Positions 1 through 8,237 of a DNA stretch of 64,000 nt are shown in pieces. A program made the translations under genes and the position numbers. This DNA is from JANQTF01 sp041741415. Lineage in GTDB: Bacteria > Bacteroidota > Bacteroidia > J057. The notes under the pieces are model-generated. The model searched no databases. It was given only the letters and a program-made list of their open reading frames with translations, and was not told where the DNA came from. Every line of letters begins with the position of its first letter. Within the stretch, counting starts at the first letter, position 1. The stretch is from the NCBI GenBank assembly GCA_041741415.1, contig JBGSKC010000088.1, forward strand, positions 4,628-68,627, in the 5' to 3' direction.

Positions 1-344
1 AAGGCGCTGTCGCTGTTCCAGATGTGGGGATATGATTGGGAAAGCTCGTGAAAAAAAGCAGGATTTACCCGGCGCAAGCTGGCCAGTGCTGCGCGGTAAA
101 AATTCACCATCAGGGCGGCTACATTGTCCGACTGACTCCGCCATCGCTCAAAATCGGCGGCAGTATTGGCCTGATACAACTCAAATGCTGCCTTAATCAG
201 GCCCTCCTTGTCACCGAAAACCTGGTACAGGGTTTTGCTTGAAACGTTGAGCGAGGTGGTCACATCGCTGATCTTCACCTGCCTGATGCCGTGTTGCAAA
301 AATCGAATCAATATTTCCTTGAGGAGTTGGTCCCGCTTTTCCAT
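1..344 (-). CDS. TetR/AcrR-family transcriptional regulator (3' end outside window)
   Basis: Reading leftward from an ATG at 344-342 gives an open frame of 114 codons that runs off the left edge. It begins MEKRDQLLKEILIRFLQHGI and continues with a typical TetR helix-turn-helix: the recognition region reads KISDVTTSLNVSSKTLYQVF followed by GDKEGLI at about residues 24-51. The family represses efflux or metabolic genes until a ligand binds the C-terminal domain; only the start of that domain (to about residue 114) is visible, so no ligand or target can be proposed. There is no partner gene in view on its left, and the next 340 bases to its right hold no convincing gene. The family assignment is strong; a specific function is unknown. 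Confidence 0.85.
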   Translation of the reverse strand, partial: MEKRDQLLKEILIRFLQHGIRQVKISDVTTSLNVSSKTLYQVFGDKEGLIKAAFELYQANTAADFERWRSQSDNVAALMVNFYRAALASLRRVNPAFFHELSQSYPHIWNSDSA

Positions 345-686
345 CCTGGTTCGCTCTCTGTGGAATGAGAAAGAAGGCTTTGCCCGCTTATCTCCGAAAG
401 CAGCCGAAGTGCCGCTATTCCCAGCGACCCGTTCAGTCTTTCTGCTTCATGAAAGTTGACAGAAAATCACGGATTCTGCAAATTTTCCCTCCCTCCTGAC
501 AGCACTTCCTTTCGAAAACGTAGCATATTACTGATAACAGTGCCAATTAAGGAGCCTCCTGCCGAAGGGTTTTGCCTATCTGTCAGGATAAAGCAACGGT
601 CCTGTTTCGCAACAAGATGCCAGGAAGGCCCGTTTTGATCAAAGCGGCTTATGTAACCCTGACAACCAACCCTTTATCCAAACACC
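345..686. other. intergenic, no gene recognised
   Basis: About 340 bases upstream of the TetR gene. The short frames on either strand have no recognisable domain and improbable composition. It presumably holds the TetR promoter, but no clear -7/-33 pair was seen. Confidence 0.5.
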
Positions 687-902
687 ATGAAGCAAAGCGG
701 AGGCATGGCTGTTCCACCGGGCAACCATGCCGACTTTACCGGCCAAACCGGCATTACCCTTTGTGCCTTGAAATGCATCGGAAGAGTAAAGGTCGGCGAC
801 GCAGTCATTTCTGCCATTTCCCGCAAAAACTTCCTGCTCAAAGGCCAGCAGGTTAAAATTGTGGGGAAAATGCTCACGCATTGGGAAGTTGAGCCTTGCT
901 AA
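687..902 (+). CDS. possible small protein, PAAR-like repeat pattern (uncertain)
   Basis: A 71-residue frame starting MKQSGGMAVPPGNHADFTG. The second half alternates hydrophobic residues and glycines (GRVKVGDAVIS, then KNFLLKGQQVKIVGKMLTHW), which resembles the short strand-turn repeats of PAAR-type tip proteins (fill pattern of VLINGKPAARVGD). The similarity is by eye only and the protein is short. Support for transcription in this direction is the rightward terminator-like hairpin at 1036-1070, which otherwise has no gene to serve. It could equally be a chance frame or a decayed remnant; the overlapping minus-strand frame at 639-929 looks less protein-like. Confidence 0.3.
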   Translation: MKQSGGMAVPPGNHADFTGQTGITLCALKCIGRVKVGDAVISAISRKNFLLKGQQVKIVGKMLTHWEVEPC

Positions 903-1035
903 CGCTGGCTTTTGCAGTTTCCCTCGCAACCCAGGCCATCGCTGCTATCAGAAATGGTTAGCCTGTCTAACCTTCCACTGTGTTTTGTAGTTAATCAACT
1001 TGTTCGTTTCAGCCATTTAGCTGAGTATATTATCG

Positions 1036-1070
1036 AAATCCGTCTGGTATCCCCGGCGGATTTTTTTTTA
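1036..1070 (+). terminator. rho-independent terminator, rightward
   Basis: Stem AAATCCGTC (1036-1044) pairs with GGCGGATTT (1055-1063, one T-G wobble) around a ten-base loop, followed by an uninterrupted T run to 1069. The T tract is on the plus strand, so it terminates rightward transcription. It abuts the stop codon of the leftward MauG-like gene (1068-1070). Confidence 0.6.
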
Positions 1071-2087
1071 TTGAATTGGCTGTACGTTAGGGTTGTTGAG
1101 CAGGGTAGTGTCGGTGAGCGAACGAAGAAATTCGACCAGATCCTTCACCTCCTGCTCATTCAATCCAAGTGGTTTCACCCTGGGATCCTGATTAGGATGG
1201 CCCTCCCCGCCCCGGTTAAAATGCTCCACAACCTCCCTCAGGCTTCGCACCGAGCCGTCGTGAAAATAAGGTGCGGTTAGGGCCACGTTCCGCAAGGTCG
1301 GGACCTTGAATTTGCCCACATCACCGGCTTCCATGGTCCTGCGGGTAAGGCCTTCGTCCTGGTAATCAGCCAGACCCACATTTGCAAATTCATAGGTGCT
1401 GAAGGCAAAGCCATCGTGGCAGGACCTGCACTGGGTGCGGTCGCTGATGAATAGCTCCCAGCCCCGCCGGGCCGCCGGACTCATCGCGTCGCTGTCTCCC
1501 CGGTAGTAAAAATTGTCGAACGGGCTGTGGCTGCTCACCAGTGTTCGCTCGAAGGAGGCTATGGCCCTCGTTAGCACAAATAAATCCATCGGTCTGCCAT
1601 ATGCTTCCCGGGCCAGAGCCTGGTATTCGTCGTTTTGGCGAATGCGCTCATACAGTTCTGCAGCATTGAACCCAAACTCATCGTGGTTTTCAATAGGCCC
1701 CAGCACCTGCATTTCCAGGGTAGGGGAGCCCCCTTCTGCGAAAAAGTAGGGCGAATAGGCCACCTGGGTGAGGGTGGGCGTGTTTCGGAACCCAAGCCTG
1801 TTTTCAATGCCAAACATCACCGGCCTTGGATTGGAAAACCCTCTCTGAGGCTGGTGGCAGGTGCCGCAGTTGATGCTGCTGTCGAGCGACAGGTCGTCGT
1901 CGTAAAACAACCTCCTTCCCAGCGCGATCCGCTTCATCGTGAGGGCATTGTCTTCCGGAACGGCAGGCGGTTCCACGCCAGGGGGCAGGTCCCAGACATA
2001 AGGCAGATCTTCTATTTCGCCGGCTGGAGTGCAGGCCGCCGTGAAGGCGGTTACGAAAACCAGGAGCGACTTGGCCAGGGCGTTCAT
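1068..2087 (-). CDS. di-heme cytochrome c peroxidase / MauG family protein (MbnH-like)
   Basis: 339 residues with a lipoprotein signal peptide (cleavage before the Cys in AACTPAG, about residue 19). Two c-type heme motifs are visible: CGTCH near residue 94 and CRSCH near residue 219, the hallmark of bacterial di-heme peroxidases and MauG. The length is that of the compact MbnH-type members. MbnH, as known from methanotrophs, uses a bis-Fe(IV) state to oxidise a tryptophan of its partner MbnP to kynurenine, creating a copper site. The MbnP-like gene lies directly upstream in the same operon (83-bp gap), so I infer an MbnH role rather than simple peroxide removal. A hairpin sits in the gap between the two genes. 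It is the last gene of the operon. Peroxidase activity remains possible. Confidence 0.85.
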   Translation of the reverse strand: MNALAKSLLVFVTAFTAACTPAGEIEDLPYVWDLPPGVEPPAVPEDNALTMKRIALGRRLFYDDDLSLDSSINCGTCHQPQRGFSNPRPVMFGIENRLGFRNTPTLTQVAYSPYFFAEGGSPTLEMQVLGPIENHDEFGFNAAELYERIRQNDEYQALAREAYGRPMDLFVLTRAIASFERTLVSSHSPFDNFYYRGDSDAMSPAARRGWELFISDRTQCRSCHDGFAFSTYEFANVGLADYQDEGLTRRTMEAGDVGKFKVPTLRNVALTAPYFHDGSVRSLREVVEHFNRGGEGHPNQDPRVKPLGLNEQEVKDLVEFLRSLTDTTLLNNPNVQPIQ

Positions 2088-2109
2088 GCTGGTAAATTAG
2101 CGGAAAATA

Positions 2110-2148
2110 GAACTGCCCCGGCCCATTGCCTGAGCCACCGGGCAGTTC
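2110..2148 (-). terminator. intra-operon hairpin between MbnP- and MauG-like genes
   Basis: Perfect 9-bp stem GAACTGCCC (2110-2118) with GGGCAGTTC (2140-2148), followed on the minus strand by a weak TATTTT tract. It may act as a partial terminator or mRNA processing/stability hairpin setting the MbnP to MbnH ratio; the T tract is too short for a confident full terminator. Confidence 0.45.
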
Positions 2149-2170
2149 CTTGGTTGTATCAAGATAACAA

Positions 2171-2959
2171 TTATTCCAGGGTAATTGCCTTGGTATAATT
2201 GGCTACCAGGGAGCGGGCCAGCGGCATGTTGTCCATGGTGTGGGTCACCAGGCTGGTGCGCTGGTCAATACCATCAAACATCCTGGCCCAATCCATTTTC
2301 ACCTCCACGTCAAACTCAGCAGCTTCAGCATCGGCATGAAGGCCGTCGAAGGAAAGGCTGGTGTACTGGGGCAGTCCGCCAACATGGTATTCGAAAGGCG
2401 TTTCAGGAGTACCGTCGCCGTCGGTGTCTACATTGCCTTCCATCCGCAGGAAGATGTAGCCGGAGTTCCAGCTCCAGTGCATGCTGGGTGCCTTGGGAGC
2501 TAGCGGATGATCAGCGGCGTAGGTGGTGGGGTCCAGGAAGTTACTGGCAGAATCCACGCCAACAGCCAGCTTCAGCATGTGCTTGTGGCCAGCCTTGATG
2601 TCGCCCACTTCGTAGGTGGTCTGGTTAGCTTTCACAAGCAGGTAGGTGCCCAGCGGCTCCGTGGCCTCGTCGTCGCCAATTTCAATTCCTGAGAGGTAGA
2701 ATTGAGCCGTTGTGAAGCTGGTAGCCACGCCATTGATCTGGAACGTCTGGTTAAAGGCAAAAGGCTGGCTGCCAACGACCGAGTTGATCATCAGGTGAAA
2801 ATGCGGGTACTCGCACTGGGTCTCATCACTTTCAGACGCCTTGGGGTCAAACGTATAGGCGTCAGGGTCCATGCAACCGGTTTGGTTACAGCCAGTTGTG
2901 AAAAGGCTGGTCATGGCCAGCAGGGCCGGAAGAATCCAAAGAATGCGAACAGATTTCAT
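2171..2959 (-). CDS. MbnP-like lipoprotein (methanobactin-cluster copper-binding family)
   Basis: 262 residues. A lipoprotein signal peptide ends at LFTTGC (Cys about residue 24). After a short Asp-rich segment (CMDPDAYTFDP) the protein shows the MbnP fold signature: a strand ending in YLSGIEI, a motif AGHKHMLKLAVGVD, then DHPLAPKAPSMHWSWNSGYI and an EYHVGG strand. The HWSWNSGY block is the most conserved part of the family. MbnP proteins are periplasmic or outer-membrane-anchored copper binders whose site is matured by MbnH, encoded next door. No methanobactin precursor or synthesis gene (mbnA/B/C) is visible, so this is an orphan MbnP/MbnH pair of the kind widespread outside methanotrophs. 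The role in copper acquisition or sensing is inferred. Confidence 0.85.
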   Translation of the reverse strand: MKSVRILWILPALLAMTSLFTTGCNQTGCMDPDAYTFDPKASESDETQCEYPHFHLMINSVVGSQPFAFNQTFQINGVATSFTTAQFYLSGIEIGDDEATEPLGTYLLVKANQTTYEVGDIKAGHKHMLKLAVGVDSASNFLDPTTYAADHPLAPKAPSMHWSWNSGYIFLRMEGNVDTDGDGTPETPFEYHVGGLPQYTSLSFDGLHADAEAAEFDVEVKMDWARMFDGIDQRTSLVTHTMDNMPLARSLVANYTKAITLE

Positions 2960-3015
2960 GATGGAAAGGTGTTATTGTCTGTAAAATCAGGTGGACAACA
3001 GAAAAAGCGGGTCGG

Positions 3016-3411
3016 TTACGGGAGCAGGCGAATGGTTCGGATGTCAGTTGTTTCATTGCCATTGTGATCGGAGGCAAACACCTCGATCCTGAGCTCCGTT
3101 TCTTCCCCGACAGGGTAAAAGAACTTATTCCGCATTTCCAGCTCAGTGGCATGGGTATGCTGGCGGAAATTGGTCACCGGTTTCTCTCCGGGCATTTCCC
3201 AAACCCAGATGCTTGTTTCATGCAGTTCTGTGTTTTCGGTAAAGGAAACGCTAACGCTGATGGAATCGCGGCTTGAAAAAACTGCCCCCGCCGATGGTGC
3301 CAGCCACTGAATCACAGGGGCTTGCTCGTCTTCAAGGGGCTTGTCGGGGGTGCATCCCGGGCTAAGGAGCACGGGAATGACCAGCAACCAAAAGGCATTT
3401 TGCTTAGGCAT
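3016..3411 (-). CDS. DUF4625-like lipoprotein
   Basis: 131 residues with a lipoprotein signal peptide (LLSPGCTPDK). The body is one Ig-like beta-sandwich domain opening APVIQWLAPSAGAVFSSRDS and closing with an HNGNETT turn, the pattern of DUF4625 proteins. Two histidines in RQHTHATE suggest a possible metal site. It is encoded 56 bp upstream of the MbnP-like gene in the same operon, so it probably belongs to the same envelope metal system. DUF4625 proteins are commonly found beside MbnP-like genes in Bacteroidota, but their biochemical role is not established. Confidence 0.7.
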   Translation of the reverse strand: MPKQNAFWLLVIPVLLSPGCTPDKPLEDEQAPVIQWLAPSAGAVFSSRDSISVSVSFTENTELHETSIWVWEMPGEKPVTNFRQHTHATELEMRNKFFYPVGEETELRIEVFASDHNGNETTDIRTIRLLP

Positions 3412-3438
3412 GGAAAGGAATAAAATGGTGTGAACGGG

Positions 3439-4320
3439 CTAAAGCCGGTACTGCACAATCAATTGGCCCGAGGGCTGGCTCACGAGGGCATCATCGCCAA
3501 AGTGCTGCCACGCAGGCACCTGGCCCTGTACGCCGAGGGTCCATTTGCGGGCTTCCCACTGGCCGCCCAGCAACATGGCCAGTCCCTGGCCGCCGGTGTC
3601 GTTTCGGTAGTATCCATTTTCCACGTCGCGACCCTGCACACTGGCTCCCAGGCCCGCCCAGAGGCTTTTCCGGCTGGTTTCACTTTCCCAGTGCCGCGCC
3701 AGAAAGCTTGACAGGGTCGTTTGCCAGCCAGATTTCATCTCCAGGGAGGTTTCCAGCGAATGTGTCGCCGCTACTTCCGTGGTGAGCGACCAGGCTCTGC
3801 TCAGTTGCAGGCCATGCAACACCGAAAAGCGGTGCATCCATTGCCGCTGACCAGGGTAGAAACGAAAGGGCAGGGTGGCGCCTTCGGGCTGGGTGAGCCT
3901 GCTGCTGGGCAGCCGCCACTCACTTTGCAAAAAAAGCCACTGCCGCCGCCGGGTCGTGTCTGTCACCTGCCAGGCAAGGTAGCGGACCTGCACCCGCAGA
4001 TCCCCCAGGCCGGTCAGATCAGCTTCTTCACTCTCCGCACTCCGCCGGTGATGCTCATGCCACGGCAGACGGACAGTCGCTGCCCAGCGCGGAGAAATCA
4101 TCCAGCGGCCCCACAGTTCTGTTTGCAAAAAATAGTCTGTGGTCCGGGTTTCCGGATAGAGAAATGACTGATAACTGCTCACCAGCCCGATGAAGTGCGC
4201 CTGCTGCTGCATCAGCAAACTGGGGTCTCCCAGGCTGATGCCGCACCCGCACGACTCGCAGGCCTGCGAGGATTGCCAGGCCGCAACAAGCAGACCCAGC
4301 ACCATGAAAAATCGCTTCAT
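3439..4320 (-). CDS. Cys-rich outer-membrane beta-barrel protein of the MbnP/MbnH operon
   Basis: 293 residues from the ATG at 4320; a TTG six bases further upstream is also possible. A signal peptide (FFMVLGLLVAAWQSSQA) is followed at once by the metal-binding-looking motif CESCGCGISLGDPS. The remainder alternates amphipathic strands with aromatic girdles (FIGLVSSYQSFLYPE, YFLQTELWGRWMISPRW) and ends in LIVQYRL, as in a porin-like barrel of roughly a dozen strands. Related proteins annotated as transporters occur in copper-linked operons of Bacteroidota. I infer an outer-membrane channel whose N-terminal Cys cluster meets copper, but the substrate is not shown by sequence. Gap of 27 bp to the DUF4625 gene. 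Confidence 0.7.
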   Translation of the reverse strand: MKRFFMVLGLLVAAWQSSQACESCGCGISLGDPSLLMQQQAHFIGLVSSYQSFLYPETRTTDYFLQTELWGRWMISPRWAATVRLPWHEHHRRSAESEEADLTGLGDLRVQVRYLAWQVTDTTRRRQWLFLQSEWRLPSSRLTQPEGATLPFRFYPGQRQWMHRFSVLHGLQLSRAWSLTTEVAATHSLETSLEMKSGWQTTLSSFLARHWESETSRKSLWAGLGASVQGRDVENGYYRNDTGGQGLAMLLGGQWEARKWTLGVQGQVPAWQHFGDDALVSQPSGQLIVQYRL

Positions 4321-4443
4321 GTGCAAATGGATAGAACCGAAAGTAGAAAAGGAATGGGCGGCGCACCGTTGCGCAGGGTCTCAGACCCCGGCAAAGGTTA
4401 CAATTCCGGCAGCCAGCAAAATGCCGGTCTCGTCACATTCGGT

Positions 4444-4818
4444 TCAACTCCAGGGAGGAGGGGTAGGAACAGCAAGGTGAATGGAATGGAAAAAAGAATC
4501 CGGCCTGCGCCAGCATGGCCTGATGACGGTTTTTTCCTCCCGGATATGTGGCTGTTGAGGCAAATGGGCAAGCAGCGATTCCCACTGCGGGGCCAGTGGC
4601 ACCACGCCGGGTTCTTCCTCGGCAGGGGCAACCTGTTTGGCGAGCTGTGCTTTGAGGTAACAGGTGCCGTTACACCCGGAATTGGGTACCTCTTTGTTGA
4701 TACAAAGCACTTTCTTGATGTACTCGTACCGCATTCCGTACTCGACGACGGGCATCAGCGGCCTCCAGACCCAGGCAAGCTGGGCCAGCAAAACGAGGCT
4801 GATGATGGCAATTCTCAT
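4444..4818 (-). CDS. small Cys-motif membrane-anchored protein, first gene of the copper-type operon
   Basis: 124 residues. One N-terminal hydrophobic segment (residues 1-25, IAIISLVLLAQLAWVWRPL) is followed by the conserved block VLCINKEVPNSGCNGTCYLK with three cysteines, then a variable Pro-rich tail. The INKxxPxxxCNGxCYLKxQL pattern is a recurrent small protein family in Bacteroidota, frequently near copper or iron handling genes; its role is not defined. It is the promoter-proximal gene of the leftward operon 4818 to 1068. The tail has no fold I recognise. Confidence 0.65.
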   Translation of the reverse strand: MRIAIISLVLLAQLAWVWRPLMPVVEYGMRYEYIKKVLCINKEVPNSGCNGTCYLKAQLAKQVAPAEEEPGVVPLAPQWESLLAHLPQQPHIREEKTVIRPCWRRPDSFFHSIHLAVPTPPPWS

Positions 4819-4914
4819 CGAAGGAAATTTGATTAAGCAAGGTAGGAAAAGGCAAAGTCAGGGATAATGACTTTTCTCTGAATTTTACATTTCCTTACCC
4901 GCCCAAATCCCTAC

Positions 4915-6702
4915 CTAATCAAGCTTCAGCACAGCGTGGAAGGCGCTTTGAGGCACTTCGATGGTACCCACCTGGCGCATGCGCTTCTTTCCTTCCTTCT
5001 GTTTTTCAAGGAGTTTCCGCTTCCGTGAGATGTCGCCGCCGTAGCATTTGGCTGTCACGTCTTTGCGAAGGGCCTTCACGGTTTCCCGTGCAATGATTTT
5101 GGCACCGATCGCAGCCTGGATGGCCACTTCGTATTGCTGGCGCGGAATCAGTTCCTTGAGCTTGGTGCAGATCCGCTTGCCGAAATCATAGGCTTTGTCT
5201 CTGTGAATCAGTGCACTCAATGCGTCCACCTGGTCTCCGTTGAGCAGGATGTCGAGCTTCACCAGGTGAGACGGTTGAAACCCGATCATCTGGTAGTCGA
5301 ACGAAGCGTAGCCGCGGGAAATGGTCTTGAGCTTGTCGAAAAAGTCGAACACAACTTCGGCCAGGGGCAGCTGAAACTGCATCTCCACCCGGTCGGTGGT
5401 GAGATACACCTGGTTCACGAAGCGGCCCCGCTTGTCGATGCACAGCTCCATGATTTTGCCAATGTACTCAGCCTTGGTAATGATCTGGGCTTTGATGAAC
5501 GGCTCGAGCAGCTGCTTGATTTTGGTGCTGTCGGGGAGGTCAGACGGAGAATGGATGTCCACCTCGGTATCGTCTGTGAGGATGCCTTTGAACGACACGT
5601 TGGGCACCGTCGTGATAACGGTCATATTGAACTCCCGCTCCAGGCGTTCCTGCACAATTTCCATGTGGAGCATGCCCAAAAATCCGGCCCGGAAGCCATA
5701 GCCAAGGGCAGCTGAGGATTCGGCCTGGTAAATGAGGGAGGCATCGTTCAGCCGGAGTTTATCGAGCGAGTTACGCAACTCCTCAAAGTCGTCAGTATCA
5801 ACCGGGTAAATCCCGGCAAATACCATTGGTTTTACCTCCTGGAAGCCCTGAACGGCGGAGTCGGCGCTGGGCTTGACGTGGGTGATGGTGTCGCCGACCT
5901 TCACTTCCTGAAGGTCTTTGATGCCCGCAACCATGTAGCCTACGCTGCCCGTTTCGATTTCGGGCATGGGCAGCTGGGTGAGTTGAAGAACCCCGACTTC
6001 ATCGACGTTGTAGGGGGCTTCGGTGGCCATGAATTTGATCATGTCTCCTTTTTTCATTACCCCGTCGAACACCCGGAAATACACAATGGTGCCGCGGTAG
6101 GAGTTGAAAACGGAGTCGAAAATCAGGGCTTTCAGGGGAGCATTGGGGTTGCCCTTTGGAGCCGGGATCCGGTCGATGATGGCATTGAGAATGTCTTCGA
6201 TGCCGATGCCGTTTTTGGCGGAGGCATGGAGGATTTCGTCGGCGTCGCAGCCGGTGAGGTTCATGATTTCGTCGCCAACTTCCTCGGGCCTGGCACTGGG
6301 CAGGTCGATTTTGTTGAGAACGGGAATGATGGTGAGGTCGTGCTCCAGAGCGAGGTAGAGGTTGGAAATGGTCTGAGCCTCAATGCCCTGGGCAGCATCT
6401 ACCACGAGCAGGGCACCCTCGCAGGAAGAAATAGCCCGGGAAACCTCGTAGGAAAAGTCCACGTGGCCTGGGGTGTCAATCAGGTTGAGGGTGTAGGTAA
6501 CGCCGTCCTTTTCATAGTGCATCTGGATAGCGTGGCTCTTGATTGTGATGCCCTTTTCCCGCTCCAGGTCCATGCTGTCGAGCACCTGCGCCTTCATCTG
6601 GCGCTCGGTGAGGGTGGAAGTTTTTTCCAGCAGGCGGTCGGCCAGGGTGCTCTTGCCGTGGTCGATGTGGGCGATGATGCAGAAATTGCGAATATGCTTC
6701 AT
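4915..6702 (-). CDS. lepA: elongation factor 4 (LepA), ribosome back-translocase GTPase
   Basis: 595 residues, the usual LepA length. G1 HIDHGKST and G3 DTPGHVDF and G4 NKIDLPSA are intact; domains II, III and V follow, and the LepA-specific C-terminal domain includes the AKCYGGDISRKRKLLEKQKE segment. LepA acts in the cytoplasm on ribosomes, influencing initiation or subunit assembly and recovery from stalled translocation. It is a single gene transcribed leftward, 97 bp from the start of the copper operon, which is separately oriented the same way. A TATTTTTG -7 element on the minus strand at 6758-6765 lies 56 bases upstream of the ATG; the matching -33 element is not obvious. Confidence 0.98.
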   Translation of the reverse strand: MKHIRNFCIIAHIDHGKSTLADRLLEKTSTLTERQMKAQVLDSMDLEREKGITIKSHAIQMHYEKDGVTYTLNLIDTPGHVDFSYEVSRAISSCEGALLVVDAAQGIEAQTISNLYLALEHDLTIIPVLNKIDLPSARPEEVGDEIMNLTGCDADEILHASAKNGIGIEDILNAIIDRIPAPKGNPNAPLKALIFDSVFNSYRGTIVYFRVFDGVMKKGDMIKFMATEAPYNVDEVGVLQLTQLPMPEIETGSVGYMVAGIKDLQEVKVGDTITHVKPSADSAVQGFQEVKPMVFAGIYPVDTDDFEELRNSLDKLRLNDASLIYQAESSAALGYGFRAGFLGMLHMEIVQERLEREFNMTVITTVPNVSFKGILTDDTEVDIHSPSDLPDSTKIKQLLEPFIKAQIITKAEYIGKIMELCIDKRGRFVNQVYLTTDRVEMQFQLPLAEVVFDFFDKLKTISRGYASFDYQMIGFQPSHLVKLDILLNGDQVDALSALIHRDKAYDFGKRICTKLKELIPRQQYEVAIQAAIGAKIIARETVKALRKDVTAKCYGGDISRKRKLLEKQKEGKKRMRQVGTIEVPQSAFHAVLKLD

Positions 6703-6757
6703 GTAGGGTCTTGCAATGCCGTCTTCGGCGTGTCCTCCTGATCCCAGGTTTATCGGC

Positions 6758-6765
6758 CAAAAATA
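6758..6765 (-). promoter_or_regulatory. putative -7 element of lepA (TAnnTTTG type)
   Basis: TATTTTTG on the minus strand fits the Bacteroidota -7 consensus TAnnTTTG. No good TTTG -33 partner at 19-21 bp, so the call is tentative. Confidence 0.35.
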
Positions 6766-6842
6766 CGCGAAAATCCCGGATTTTACATCTGTTCCTCAAG
6801 GACAGTTCTGCACCATTCTTTGTTTACCTTTCAGAAAAAAAG

Positions 6843-7613
6843 ATGAGACTCTTTCTGACTTCCTTCCTGCTGTTCCTGGTGTCTTTGGTGTCCGGGCAAA
6901 CGGAGGCCCTGTGGGAAAAGCATGTTTTTCCGTCTTCAAATGGCACCGGACTTCCCTACCGCCTTATGCGGCCTGTGGACATGAAGCCTGATACGACCTA
7001 CCCGCTTGTGATCTTCCTTCACGGGGCTGGCGAGCGTGGCACCGACAATGAAAAGCAGCTTGTACATGTGGCCAGGGCTTTTGCCGATTCAGCCATTCGC
7101 GCCGATTATCCTGCTTTTGTGATGTTTCCGCAGGTAGCTTCTGATAAGTGGTGGTCTAATGGCGAATACAACCGCGAAAGCGGCACCGTTTCAATCAACC
7201 GCTATGTGGCAGGCAATCACCTTGTGGCATTGATGCAACTGAAAGATTCTCTGCTGGAAGCCCTTCCGATCGATGGTGGCCGGGTGTATATCGGCGGGCT
7301 CAGCCTGGGTGGGTTTGGCACCTGGGATGCCCTGGCCCGCTGGTCCGATCAATTTGCAGCAGCTTTCCCCATCTGTGGTGCCGGTGATCCCAACATGGCC
7401 ATGTACATGGCAGGTGTTCCTCTCTGGGTGTTTCATGGAAGCGCAGATGCTGTGGTGCCGCCCATGACCAGCCGGAAAATGGTGGAGGCCCTCCGGGAAA
7501 TGGGCTCGCCCGTCATTTATACCGAATTCCCCGGTGTGGACCACAACTCCTGGGACCCCGCCTTCGAAAACCGCCTTCTGTTCGACTGGTTGTTTGCCCA
7601 AAGGAGGTGGTGA
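6843..7613 (+). CDS. secreted alpha/beta-hydrolase, esterase/peptidase-like (COG4099 type)
   Basis: 256 residues from the ATG at 6843, chosen because it begins a clean signal peptide (MRLFLTSFLLFLVSLVSGQ); the open frame extends 44 codons further upstream without such features. The fold signature is YPLVIFLHGAGERGTDN (oxyanion region), the nucleophile elbow GGLSLGGFGTW (Ser about residue 154), acid in HGSADAVVP and the catalytic His in GVDHNSWDPAF. These are hallmarks of the phospholipase/carboxylesterase-like predicted peptidases that hydrolyse esters in the periplasm or medium, often of plant or algal polysaccharides. The natural substrate is not inferable. It stands alone, divergent from lepA. 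Confidence 0.8.
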   Translation: MRLFLTSFLLFLVSLVSGQTEALWEKHVFPSSNGTGLPYRLMRPVDMKPDTTYPLVIFLHGAGERGTDNEKQLVHVARAFADSAIRADYPAFVMFPQVASDKWWSNGEYNRESGTVSINRYVAGNHLVALMQLKDSLLEALPIDGGRVYIGGLSLGGFGTWDALARWSDQFAAAFPICGAGDPNMAMYMAGVPLWVFHGSADAVVPPMTSRKMVEALREMGSPVIYTEFPGVDHNSWDPAFENRLLFDWLFAQRRW

Positions 7614-7697
7614 GAGGATAGACAGAAATAACCCTTGTCAGGGGATGCGAGAGCCGAGAACCGAGAGCCGGGACTGGAGGCGAAGCCAGTCTTCCCA

Positions 7698-7732
7698 CCC
7701 TTGTCAGGGTTTGGATTCGACCCTGACAAGGG
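7698..7732. terminator. 13-bp perfect inverted repeat downstream of the esterase gene
   Basis: CCCTTGTCAGGGT (7698-7710) and ACCCTGACAAGGG (7720-7732) pair perfectly over a 9-base loop; a third half-copy lies at 7632-7643. There is no T tract, so it may be a repeat-derived hairpin that acts as an mRNA stabiliser or weak bidirectional terminator. Confidence 0.4.
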
Positions 7733-8077
7733 TTTGAGAAGCGAGAAGTCAGACCGCTGCGCTGCGAGAGGCCAGACTGGAAGCGGAGCCTTGTCTTTAC
7801 CCCCCTGAGGGCGGGCTTTGACGCCCGGGAGGGGGGCTGGGGGGTGATCCGGGCTAAAATGTGACATTTTGATCTTCCTGTATTTGACGCCTTGTTTTCC
7901 CCAAAGGAGCCTGGAGGGCTTCGCTTGTGGGCAGGAACCCACCCCTGGCCCCTCCGCGGAGGGGAAAGTGATTTGTGCCGTCGCCCGGGCTCTTCAAGTC
8001 CCCTCTTGAGAGGGAATTTTGGGGTGTGTCCGGGAGCCGGGAAGCGGAAACCAGAACCGGAGGCGAAGCCGCTTAGC

Positions 8078-8230
8078 ACTGGAGGTGCGCCATGTTAATA
8101 GCCATCGGTCCGTCCGTTTTCATGCTCCCCGGCGGCCTCAAGGCCGCCGGGGAGGGAAAATAATGAGTTGAGGCGATGCTACAGAGCTTCGACCCCGCTG
8201 GGTAGGGTTTCACCTGGGCTTTGTGGCCCG
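8078..8230 (+). repeat. MITE-like/REP-like unit with ATGTTAATAGCC end and GC-rich hairpin
   Basis: Starts with TTAGCACTGGAGGTGCGCC then ATGTTAATAGCC (8092-8103), continues with a 13-bp GC-rich hairpin (CTCCCCGGCGGCC 8125-8137 with GGCCGCCGGGGAG 8142-8154, loop TCAA) and a CTTCGACCCCG block. The same modules, partly in the opposite orientation, make up the element at 44400-44640; here the second ATGTTAATAGCC end is missing. Confidence 0.6.
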
Positions 8231-8237
8231 TTGCTTT

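Noticed and set aside
7513..8079. 188-codon minus-strand frame ending in Pro/Arg/Ser-rich sequence
   Set aside because: Its translation is produced by the degenerate intergenic repeats and overlaps the end of a clear gene.
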